DNA from: a bacterium
GTDB lineage: Bacteria > Hinthialibacterota > Hinthialibacteria > H5-UNCL2
Length of the DNA: 64,000 nucleotides
Assembly: GCA_015075175.1 (NCBI GenBank)
Contig: JABTUV010000001.1
Coordinates: 310,001-374,000 of the forward strand
Reading direction: 5' to 3'
Shown here piece after piece: positions 57,013 to 64,000 of the stretch. The notes under the pieces are model-generated. The model saw only the letters and a list, made by a program, of their open reading frames with translations. It was not told the DNA's origin and did no database searches. How positions within the stretch are numbered: the stretch's first letter is position 1; every line of letters starts with the position of its first letter. The translations under genes and the position numbers were made by a program.

Positions 57013-57913
57013 GCCGGCGGGTCCCCATGCGGTGCGAGAGATAACCGGCCAACGCCTGGTCGAGGGGATCGGCGGTCGACAGGAGCACGTAATCCGCGTG
57101 CGCGGACAGGCAACCCTCGCGGTACGTGTCCAGAAACTGCTTCATGCGCCGCTGATACTCGCGCGCCAGGCGGCTGGGATGGGTGAGGACTTCGCGCGCA
57201 TACTCCAGGTCCACGAAACGCACCCGCCCGGTGAAGGGCAGTCGCACCTCGTCCGGATGCAACACGTGGAAGACGATCACCTCGTGATGCTGGCGATTGA
57301 GATGGGTGAGGCTCTTGAGGACGGCGTCGGGCTGGTCGAGAAGATCGGAGACGACCATGACCAGGCCGCGCCGCTTGATGCGCTCGGCGAGGGCGGTGAG
57401 GTTGTGCGAGAGGCGGGTCTTGCCCCGCCCCTCAGTGCGCGCCAGGGTCTCGGTAATGGCCTGCAGGTGCGAAGCCGCCGCGCGCGGCGGGATGTGCGTC
57501 CGCACTTCCTCGTCGAACAGGATGAGTCCCACGCTGTCGTGCTGTTTCAGCATCAGGTACGCCAGCGAGGCCACCAGGTACTTGCCGTACTCCAGCTTGG
57601 AAACCCCGTCGCCGTAGGCCATGCTGGCGCTGCAATCCAAGAGCAGATGCGCGCGCAGGTTGGTATCCTCTTCAAACCGCTTGATGAAGAAGTCGTCGGA
57701 ACGCGCATAGACCTTCCAGTCGATGTGCTTGAGTTCGTCGCCCGGGCTGTAGGGGCGATGCTCGGCGAACTCGATGTTGTAACCCTGAAAGGGGCTGGAA
57801 TGCAGGCCGGAGACGAAGCCTTCCACCACGCGGCGGGCGATCACCTCCAGGTGCCCGATGCGCGACAACACCAACGGGTCGAGATAGTTGCGCTTCTCCA
57901 GCGGCGTGCTCAT
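56999..57913 (-). CDS. DUF58 / von Willebrand-type protein
   Basis: 304 residues. DUF58 signature [20 protein letters not shown] followed by a VWA-like fold with MIDAS-type [11 protein letters not shown]. No signal peptide or membrane helix. DUF58 proteins usually partner MoxR ATPases and transglutaminase-type proteins; none of those is visible here, and instead it heads the overlapping SLT-parvulin operon. Role therefore inferred as envelope or chaperone accessory. Confidence 0.92.
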   Translation of the reverse strand: MSTPLEKRNYLDPLVLSRIGHLEVIARRVVEGFVSGLHSSPFQGYNIEFAEHRPYSPGDELKHIDWKVYARSDDFFIKRFEEDTNLRAHLLLDCSASMAYGDGVSKLEYGKYLVASLAYLMLKQHDSVGLILFDEEVRTHIPPRAAASHLQAITETLARTEGRGKTRLSHNLTALAERIKRRGLVMVVSDLLDQPDAVLKSLTHLNRQHHEVIVFHVLHPDEVRLPFTGRVRFVDLEYAREVLTHPSRLAREYQRRMKQFLDTYREGCLSAHADYVLLSTADPLDQALAGYLSHRMGTRRHARL

Positions 57914-57965
57914 GTCGGGCTGATGCTAGCGGTTTTGCGGGCGCGGGTCAAAGGGTTTCGGGGGG

Positions 57966-58044
57966 AATGAGACCTATGGGACCTATGGGACACATGGGAC
58001 GCGGACACGGCGCGGGCACTCTGTCCCACAGGTCCCATCTTCCT
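57966..58044. repeat. GGGACC-type palindromic repeat (copy 4)
   Basis: Units GAGACCTATGGGACCTATGG, GACACATGGGACG; inverted end CCCACAGGTCCCATC. Between the DUF58 and methyltransferase genes. Confidence 0.8.
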
Positions 58045-58046
58045 GT

Positions 58047-58437
58047 TCAGCGGCGGCGGGCGCGGGCGAGGACGTTTTGCGGATAGAGCGAGGCCAGTCC
58101 GGCTTGGCGGTCGAGCGCGAAGAGCAGCGCGTACAGGGCCGCCAGCATCGCTCGCACGGGGCCGCGCGCCAGACGCGAGCCGAGACCCAGCCCGATCAGC
58201 GTACTGGGCGCAAAGCCCAGCATGGTCCAGAGGCCGCCGCTGGTCGCGGCGCCTTCCACTTCCCAACCCAGCTCGGAGAGGAGCAGCGACAGGCCATGAA
58301 CCGTCAGGCGCTGATAGTCGTGCGGCTCGTTGTGCATGTGCGAGATGTGGGGGAGGGAGACGAGCAGGCGGCCGCCGGGCCGGGTGACGCGCGCCAACTC
58401 GGCCACGGCGCGCGCGGTCGCGAATCCAGTGTTTCAT
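58047..58437 (-). pseudogene. Methyltransferase type 11, N-terminal half missing
   Basis: Only the C-terminal part is present: [38 protein letters not shown], typical of SAM methyltransferases after the motif-post I strands, and about 60 residues more. The start codon is likely ATG 58437 in an ATGA overlap with the GT4 stop (MKHWIR), after which the sequence jumps into the late part of the domain in another frame. The SAM-binding GxGxG is absent. Looks like an internal deletion of about 100 codons or a collapsed assembly. Confidence 0.65.
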
Positions 58438-59666
58438 CGTGCTCCACCCGGCCACAGGCCCTTCTCGCGCGCCAGTTGCGTGTACAGGTTCTCCATGTCC
58501 GCGACCAGCCGCTCCGCGCACAGGTGGGGAACGACGCGCGCGCGCCCCGCCGCGCCCATGCGCCGCGCCCGCGCCGGATCGGACAGCACCGCCAACATGC
58601 GATCGGCCAACTGCGCCACGTCGCCGGGTTGGCAGAGATATCCGGTCACTCCCTCGTCCACCAGTTCCGGCAGGCCGCCCACGCGCGTGGCGACGACCGG
58701 CAGGCCGGCTGCCATCGATTCGATGACGGCTACGGGCAGCCCCTCGTTGTAGGAAGAGAGCACGCACAGGTCGATATCGGCGTAGACGGGGGCCACGTCG
58801 GGCCAGAATCCCGCGAAGTGCAGGCGCCCGGAGAGTCCCTCGCGGGCGGCCAGGTCCCGCAGCCGACGCTCCAGTTCGCCCACGCCGACGATGGCGAAAT
58901 GCACGGGCCGCGGGCACTTTTCGTGCACAAGGCGCGCGGCGCGGATGAAATCGGAGAGACCCTTGATAGGCACGAGGCGGGCGATGTCGCCCACCAGCAG
59001 CGCGTCCGTCGGCACGCCCAGCGCCGCGCGAAAGCGTCCCCGCAAGGCCGACAGGTCCGCCAGGCGCGACAGCTCGAGTCCCAGCGGGATGTGCAGGAAT
59101 CGCTCGGGCGCGCCGATGCCCATCGCTAGAAGTTCCTCCCGCCCATGCGCGGAGACCATGATGAGGCGATCGGTTGTCTTGGCGAGGGCCTTTTCGATCC
59201 AACAAAAAAGCGCCGTCTTGACGGGGCCGAAATAGCCGCGCAGCACGTGGCCGTGGTAGGTGTGGACGCGAATGGGGACGCGCGCCAGGAACGCCGCCAG
59301 GCGCCCCACCAACCCCGCCTTGGCGGTGTGGGTGTGCACGATGTCGGGCCGTTCCCGCCGCAACAGGCGATAGAGCTGGATGAAACTCCACAGGTCGGCG
59401 CCGAAGCGGATGTTGCGCGACAGGGCGTCCACGAACAGCGGATGTACGCCTTCTCCTCAGCCAGGTGCAACATGTTGCCCTCGTGCTCCTCCTCACGGCC
59501 GGAGACGAGCAGCGTGCGAAAGCGCGCCGGGTCCATGCCGGCGGAGAAGAATCACGTGGATGGCCGGGCCGCCCACATTGAGGCGCGCGATGATGCGCGC
59601 GATTTCAGCGGCCTCGTTTCTCTTTCCCCGTGGAAAGCGGGTCAGCCGGAAGGTTGATTTCTGCAT
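58434..59666 (-). CDS. Glycosyltransferase family 4, two frameshifts in the N-terminal part
   Basis: From ATG 59666 the first frame gives [19 protein letters not shown]; a second frame gives [24 protein letters not shown] (near 59,535-59,460); the third runs from about 59,440 to the stop with [46 protein letters not shown] and [21 protein letters not shown] (EX7E region). GT-B fold, GT4 retaining transferase. Two indels break it. Pairs with the truncated methyltransferase downstream and probably builds a cell-surface or natural-product glycan. Confidence 0.82.
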
Positions 59667-59708
59667 GATTCATCCCCAAAGTATCAGGCAGGGGTGTCTG
59701 GGCGGTAG

Positions 59709-60499
59709 AATGGAAGGAGGCGGCCTGTCAGCGACTACGCGCGGCGGTGTTCACGCCCTGCTGTTGGGGGATGATCCTGGGCACGGGACTGTCCGGCCAC
59801 GGCGCGGGCTGCGTGGTCGAGCGGGGACTGCCGGCCTCGCAACTGCCGGGCTTTGCCCGCACGCGGGTTGCGGGGCATCCCGGGCGCGTTGAGATGCGTT
59901 GTTACGGGGGCGTGCCCGTGCTCACTTTCGCCGGACGCACGCATCTTTACGAGGGATTGGGAGTCGCGCCCGTGCTTGCGTCGGTGCGGCTGGCCGCCGC
60001 CTGGGGCGTCGCGCGCCTCCTCGTCGTCAGCGCGGTCGGCGCCGTCAGTCCCGCCGCGCTCGCGCATCCCTTCGTCTTCCTGTCCGACTAGCTGGTTGCA
60101 ACGCCCGACGCCGAGACAGCCTCGATGCTGGACGGCGGCGTCCGGCATCCGGTGTTCGACCCCGCGCTCACGGCGCAGTGGAGGCTCGTCGCCGACTCGC
60201 TGGGACTGGCGCACTGCACCGGCGTTTACGCCTTCTGCCGTGGACCGCAATACGAAACCGCCGCGGAGATCGCCGTGCTCTCGCAATGGGGTGCGGACGT
60301 GGTCGGCATGTCGATGGTTCCCGAGGCGACAGCCGCACGAAGCTTGGGAATCTCAGTCGTCGGGTTGGCGGTCGTAACCAACGCGGCCACGGGATTGAGT
60401 GAGAAGGCGCACGACCACGCCGACGTGCAGCAGGCTTCCTTCCGGCAGGCGCCGCAGCTGGCACGGCTGATCGCGGCGGCCCTGGAGCGCGGCGGATAG
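59709..60499 (+). pseudogene. Purine nucleoside phosphorylase with in-frame amber stop
   Basis: PNP family (PF01048): MILGTGLSG, GHPGRVEMRCYGGVPV, GRTHLYEG (PNP rather than MTAP form), AVGAVSP, GVYAFCRGPQYETAAE, GADVVGMSMVPEATAARSLG and TNAATGLSEKA in one frame (59747 to 60499). The only interruption is TAG at 60089-60091 in the normally conserved SDHL-like loop. The N-terminus before 59747 is probably frame-shifted too. Converts purine nucleosides and phosphate to base and ribose-1-phosphate. Possibly only a sequence error. Confidence 0.72.
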
Positions 60500-60564
60500 G
60501 ACCTACGGGACCTATGAGACGGGTATGGATTTTCCCATACGTCCCATAGGTCTCATAGGTCGCA
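60496..60564. repeat. GGGACC-type palindromic repeat (copy 5)
   Basis: GATAGGACCTACGGGACC and CTATGAGACG facing CATACGTCCCATAGGTCTC, just after the phosphorylase stop. Confidence 0.8.
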
Positions 60565-60573
60565 TCGCTATCG

Positions 60574-60825
60574 CTACCCTTTGTCCCTGGCCAGCGGATA
60601 GAACATCATCACGCGATGCCCGTTGACTTCCAGGAGGTCCGTGGTTGCGATCAGCCGGCGGTCGGCGGCGGCGTAGATGCGCGCCGAAGTGACGGGAATG
60701 AAGCGGTGCCGTTTGCCCGCCGAAAACGACGCGAACTCCTCACCCGGCAGGAGATGCAGGTAACCTTCCACGATCCACTGGTCGATATGCAGCGCGGTTC
60801 TGACCTTGCGTTTGGGAATGCGCAT
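60574..60825 (-). CDS. Small beta-type protein (DUF6812-like), copy 1
   Basis: 83 residues: WIVEGYLHLLPGEEFASFSAGKRHRFIPVTSARIYAAADRR, then LLEVNGHRVMMFYP. No signal peptide. The pattern is that of short proteins annotated DUF6812 in environmental genomes (identification from memory, not searched). Its neighbour at 60838 shares the layout, so the two arose by duplication. Confidence 0.6.
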   Translation of the reverse strand: MRIPKRKVRTALHIDQWIVEGYLHLLPGEEFASFSAGKRHRFIPVTSARIYAAADRRLIATTDLLEVNGHRVMMFYPLARDKG

Positions 60826-60837
60826 GACCTCGATCTC

Positions 60838-61116
60838 CTATGGAACCAGGAAGGCCATGACAATGACCTCTTTGTTGACCTGCAATTCCGGCAGCGTCTC
60901 CTGAAGGCGGCCGGTGTCCGCGGCGTAGATCGAGGCTTCGCGCACCAGCACGAAATCGTTCTGCTCGCCGTTCAGGAAATCGGAGAAGCGGGACTGCTCC
61001 AGGAACTCGATCTTGCCCTCGATGCGGAAGTTGGGGATGTAGACGACGATGTCGCGCGGCAGAGGGCGCAGCTGGGTAGGCTTGCGCCGTTCCCCTCGTT
61101 CGCGTAACGGGGCCAT
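60838..61116 (-). CDS. Small beta-type protein (DUF6812-like), copy 2
   Basis: 92 residues: VYIPNFRIEGKIEFLEQSRFSDFLNGEQNDFVLVREASIYAADTGR, then ELQVNKEVIVMAFL. It matches copy 1 over strand-turn pattern I(V/E)G...F..F..., IYAA, and a final VN(K/G). The gap to copy 1 is 12 bases and to ogt 3 bases, so the three are cotranscribed. Confidence 0.65.
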   Translation of the reverse strand: MAPLRERGERRKPTQLRPLPRDIVVYIPNFRIEGKIEFLEQSRFSDFLNGEQNDFVLVREASIYAADTGRLQETLPELQVNKEVIVMAFLVP

Positions 61117-61119
61117 GTT

Positions 61120-61626
61120 TCAGTCCTCCCGGCCGGAAGTGTCGCGGTGGAGGGCGCCGCGGCGGTCGAGGGCGCCCTCCAGTTGCAGGAGTTTGCGCTT
61201 GAGCGGCAGGCCGCCGGTGAATCCTCCCAGTTTGCCGCCGGCGGCGACGACGCGGTGGCAGGGGATGAGGAGGGGCAGGGGGTTCCGGGCCAGGGCCTGG
61301 CCCACGGCGCGGGCGGCGCCGGGCGCGCCGATATGGGCCGCGATCCAGCCGTAGCCTCGCACCTCTCCGTAGGGAATGGCGCGCGTCGCCGCCCATACCC
61401 GGCGCTGAAAGGGCGTGCCGCCGCGCGGCTCGCAAGGCACGGCGATCTCGCGCCGCTTGCCTTCCAGATAGGCCCGAATCTCGTTCAGCGCGTGGCGCAG
61501 CGCCGGCGATGCCGGCGCGCCCGTCGCTGCGCGACGGCGGCGTTCAAAATGCAGTCCCACCAGGCGGTCACCCTCGAAAGTGCACCGTAAGGAACCCAGC
61601 GAAGTATTAAGCCGTGCTTGAAACAT
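61120..61626 (-). CDS. ogt: Methylated-DNA--protein-cysteine S-methyltransferase
   Basis: 168 residues. C-terminal domain complete: TPFQRRVWAATRAIPYGEVRGYGWIA (HTH), ARAVGQALARNPLPLLIPCHRVVAAGGKLGGF with the active-site Cys in PCHRV. It repairs O6-alkylguanine by transfer to the Cys. Start ATG 61626 just inside the 48-bp repeat-bearing gap. Confidence 0.93.
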   Translation of the reverse strand: MFQARLNTSLGSLRCTFEGDRLVGLHFERRRRAATGAPASPALRHALNEIRAYLEGKRREIAVPCEPRGGTPFQRRVWAATRAIPYGEVRGYGWIAAHIGAPGAARAVGQALARNPLPLLIPCHRVVAAGGKLGGFTGGLPLKRKLLQLEGALDRRGALHRDTSGRED

Positions 61627-61689
61627 CGTCTACTTTCTTTCATGATACGGACGGTCTGCCGCAAGGTCAAGGCTGCATATTGGCCGTGG

Positions 61690-61818
61690 TGTGGGGTAGA
61701 CAGGCTGAAGCCTGAACTCCGGAGTACAAACTTTAGTTTGCTTACAGACAAGCTGAAGCCTGAACTTCGGAGTACAAACTTTAGTTTGCTTACAGACAAG
61801 CTGAAGCCTGAACTTCGG
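61690..61818. repeat. 48-bp tandem direct repeat, about 2.7 copies
   Basis: Near-identical units beginning GACAGGCTGAAGCCTGAACT (61690), then GACAAGCTGAAGCCTGAACT (61746 and 61795). Each holds the palindrome CAAACT-TT-AGTTTG. The run is open in most frames on both strands but is not thought to be coding. It separates the divergent ogt and the membrane-protein gene. Confidence 0.9.
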
Positions 61819-61839
61819 AAGAGAGCGCAGAGCGTGAGC

Positions 61840-62322
61840 ATGAAGACTGCGGAACAAGACGATCCCGGCGCGGGCTCGCGGCAGCTGTTGGCCGGCATCG
61901 CCTTTCTCCTCAGTCTGTTCTCGCTTTTCTGCACGCTTTTCATGGTCGTGGTCTTGTGGGGTGCCATTTACGCGCCGGAGGAGACGCGGACGATACTCGC
62001 GCAACAGTTGGGGACGGCGCCGTTTGATCGTTACGCGGGCCTCCTGGCGCTGAAGATGGCGGCGGGCCTGGCCAGTCTTTTCGGGATCGCGCTGTGGAAC
62101 AGCCGCGGCGCGGGCAAGCTGAGGCTGTTTCGCGCGCTTCTCTTCGGCGACATCGCCGCGGGCTTGGCGCTGCTCGCTTTCGCCCGCATGTACGACGAGG
62201 TCGGCCCCATCGGCTATTTCAAGATGCTGACTTACGTGTCGGTGGGATTGATTCTGGTATGGGCGGGAGCAGGGCTGTGGAGCGGCGCCAAGCGGCGGCC
62301 CAGCTCCGCCGGCGGGAGCTGA
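61840..62322 (+). CDS. Small four-helix membrane protein
   Basis: 160 residues from ATG 61840 (MKTAEQDD). Four hydrophobic segments: IAFLLSLFSLFCTLFMVVVLWG, YAGLLALKMAAGLASLFGIAL, ALLFGDIAAGLALLAFARMY, MLTYVSVGLILVWAGAGLW. No family recognised. It ends 3 bases before the DUF2325-like gene, so they are probably cotranscribed. Confidence 0.7.
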   Translation: MKTAEQDDPGAGSRQLLAGIAFLLSLFSLFCTLFMVVVLWGAIYAPEETRTILAQQLGTAPFDRYAGLLALKMAAGLASLFGIALWNSRGAGKLRLFRALLFGDIAAGLALLAFARMYDEVGPIGYFKMLTYVSVGLILVWAGAGLWSGAKRRPSSAGGS

Positions 62323-62325
62323 TCC

Positions 62326-63522
62326 ATGGTCGGTCGCCCTTACATTGCGACTCACGTGGACCCCCTGGAGGTGGCTCCGCTCCTGGCGCGCGTGTTGCCG
62401 AAGGCCGGTCTCTCGGTGGCCGAAACCGCCGTGCGCGACCATCCGGAGCTCTTGCGCGGCGCCGGGCCGCATCCCGCCGCCGAGGTCCTGGTCGCCCAGG
62501 CGCTGGGCGGTTCCGATCCCACGGCCGGCGCCGTGCTCTTCGCGCTCCAACATGAACTGCGCCCCGTCATGGAGGAACTGGCCGCCGCCACTCCCGAAGA
62601 GCTGGCGGAGGAGCTGTCGGTGTGCGAGCTCATGGAGCGCCGCCAGCCCGCGCACATCGTGCTGGCCCTGCTCCTGGACGGACGCCCGCAGGTGAACTCG
62701 CTGGGGACGGCCCTCCTGGACGAATATTCCCGGTTGCGCGAGACGGTCGAGGAGAAGGTCTCAACCTCCGACGACTGGCTGGAGCTGGCGCCGCTGGGAG
62801 AGACCGTGCTTGCGTCCGCCACCGACGATCGGGCGCCGTCCCAGCCGCCGGGGGGCGAGGGCGATGTCATGGCGCTCCTCTCACGCGAACTGGAGGCGAT
62901 GAAGGAAGAGAACCGCGCCCTGCTGACGCGCATTGCGCAGTTGGAGGAGAAGATCGCCGGTCTCCTGGCCGTTGCTCCCGCTTCCGGCCCGCCCGTGGAG
63001 GAAGCGGTGGGCGAAGAGCCGGTCGAGGCGCCGACGGCGCCGGAGCCGGTCGTGAGGGAGAATTCCGAGGACGCACTGGAGGACGCGCTGACCCGAGTGG
63101 TGCAGGCCCTGGAGACTCCGTCGCCTCCGCCGGCCATGGAGGCGCCGGCGCAGACGGCGGAGCTTCCGCCCCTTCCGGCAGCCGAACCGGAACGCGCGGA
63201 GAGACTGCTTTCGGGAGAGCATATCCTGCTTCTGGGCGGCGATCCCTTGCGCAAGCGGGAATACGAGGCGATGCTGCGGGGGATCGGCGCCCGCCCCATG
63301 GTCGTACCCGAGGTCGATGCCTGGGACGACTTGCAGATTCGCACTCTGGTCTCCGAGGCCGATTACGTGGTGGCGCTGGGCAACACCATCCTGGACGTGA
63401 ACGTGGCGCGCATCCTGAGGGCCGCCGACGAACGCGGCGTGCGATGCTTCCGCTATCATTCCACCGCCGTCGCCGGCGCGCGCCACTTCCTCCTCTCGCT
63501 GGCCGCGGAAGGGTTGATCTGA
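62326..63522 (+). CDS. DUF2325-like C-terminal domain protein with central coiled coil
   Basis: 398 residues. The N-terminal ~150 residues have no recognised family ([20 protein letters not shown]). Middle: coiled coil [30 protein letters not shown], then an acidic/Pro-rich stretch. C-terminus: [29 protein letters not shown]...[27 protein letters not shown], the small nucleotide-binding-like DUF2325 fold. The stop overlaps the mtnA start (TGATG style, 1 base). No signal peptide. Confidence 0.75.
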   Translation: MVGRPYIATHVDPLEVAPLLARVLPKAGLSVAETAVRDHPELLRGAGPHPAAEVLVAQALGGSDPTAGAVLFALQHELRPVMEELAAATPEELAEELSVCELMERRQPAHIVLALLLDGRPQVNSLGTALLDEYSRLRETVEEKVSTSDDWLELAPLGETVLASATDDRAPSQPPGGEGDVMALLSRELEAMKEENRALLTRIAQLEEKIAGLLAVAPASGPPVEEAVGEEPVEAPTAPEPVVRENSEDALEDALTRVVQALETPSPPPAMEAPAQTAELPPLPAAEPERAERLLSGEHILLLGGDPLRKREYEAMLRGIGARPMVVPEVDAWDDLQIRTLVSEADYVVALGNTILDVNVARILRAADERGVRCFRYHSTAVAGARHFLLSLAAEGLI

Positions 63523-64000
63523 TGCCCGACGGATTTCGCACCCTGTGGTGGAACAGCGATCGACTCCATCTCCTGGACCAGACGCGCCTGCCGGAGAAGA
63601 AGTCGTCTTGGAATGCCGCACCAAGGAGGTGTGGGATGCAATCAAGCGGCTGGCGGTACGAGGAGCTCCCGCGATCGGCGTGGCGGCGGCGTATGGGGTC
63701 GTCTTGGGCGTCATGCAGGAGGAAGGCCGGCGCCGGCCCGACGCCGCGCTGGTGAAGGAGGTCTGCGACTATCTGGCGACTTCGCGTCCGACCGCCGTCA
63801 ATCTCTTCTGGGCCTTGAACCGCATGAGGGCCGTATCCGCGCCGCGGGGCGACTGGAAGGCGGCGCTCCTGGCCGAGGCGCGGAGCATCGAGGCGGAGGA
63901 TCAGGAAGTCTGTCGTCGCATCGGCCAGCACGGCGCCAAGTTGCTTTCCAGCGGCGACGTGGTTCTCACCCACTGCAACGCCGGCGCCCTGGCGACCGCG
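63522..64000 (+). CDS. mtnA: S-methyl-5-thioribose-1-phosphate isomerase (frameshifted, 3' partial)
   Basis: ATG 63522 gives [26 protein letters not shown], the MtnA N-terminus. Near 63,600 an extra A shifts the frame; downstream the right frame reads [36 protein letters not shown], and [12 protein letters not shown] with the catalytic Cys. Removing one base from the AAGAAG run restores it. Methionine-salvage isomerase, aldose to ketose. The window ends within the gene. Confidence 0.88.

Noticed and set aside
61690-61818. Possible CRISPR-like repeat
   Set aside because: Units are directly adjacent with no spacers and only about 2.7 copies.

Overview
The window is about 64 kb of GC-rich DNA from a Gram-negative bacterium. 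Diderm markers are a C-terminal-Trp outer-membrane barrel, a SurA/PpiD-like parvulin and lipoprotein-type signals. It also has a sigma-54 factor, c-di-GMP signalling, a long secreted protein ending in dockerin-like repeats, a thrombospondin-3-type calcium protein and a GH172/DUF2961 hydrolase. Together with many families of short dispersed inverted repeats, this resembles uncultured PVC/Sumerlaeota/Hydrogenedentota-type genomes. That placement is an inference with low confidence; no rRNA gene is present.

Layout. 0-7.1 kb: radical SAM-DUF2344 protein, RNase G, L21, a tandem repeat block where L27 would be expected, Obg, ProB and ProA. 7.2-11.2 kb: NadD (frameshifted), a CHC2 zinc-finger protein, a coiled-coil protein and a cytosolic GAF-GAF histidine kinase with its receiver. 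11.4 kb: tRNA-Gln. 11.8-14.3 kb: a broken serine hydrolase, a receiver protein lacking its phospho-acceptor Asp, and a tiny protein. 14.5-18.3 kb: two ABC ATPase/permease pairs. 18.4-24 kb: a dipeptidase facing a minus-strand block of trxA, SRP RNA, dnaX, ybaB and recR. 24-26.6 kb: a trypsin-like protease and AsnRS. 26.8-42 kb: envelope and secreted proteins, including a GT83-like membrane glycosyltransferase fused to a purple-acid-phosphatase-like domain, next to a LacI regulator. 42-49.5 kb: rpoN, an intact IS66 element with a perfect 8-bp target duplication, an ABC-F ATPase and a LmbE deacetylase. 49.7-58 kb: a response-regulator diguanylate cyclase, GDPD, a guanylate-kinase-like protein, an O-methyltransferase, and an overlapping DUF58/lytic transglycosylase/parvulin operon. 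58-64 kb: a GT4 glycosyltransferase with a truncated methyltransferase, a purine nucleoside phosphorylase (in-frame stop), small paralogous proteins, Ogt, a DUF2325-like protein and MtnA (cut by the window edge).

Two genome-scale properties stand out. First, at least five families of short inverted or tandem repeats sit at gene ends, and some have been translated into C-terminal tails (ProB, RecR). Second, at least a dozen genes, including dnaX, trxA and nadD, carry single-base frameshifts that cluster locally (worst at 21.9-24.06 kb). Because essential genes are affected, sequence or assembly error is the simplest explanation, so the broken genes should be read as probably functional in the organism until checked.
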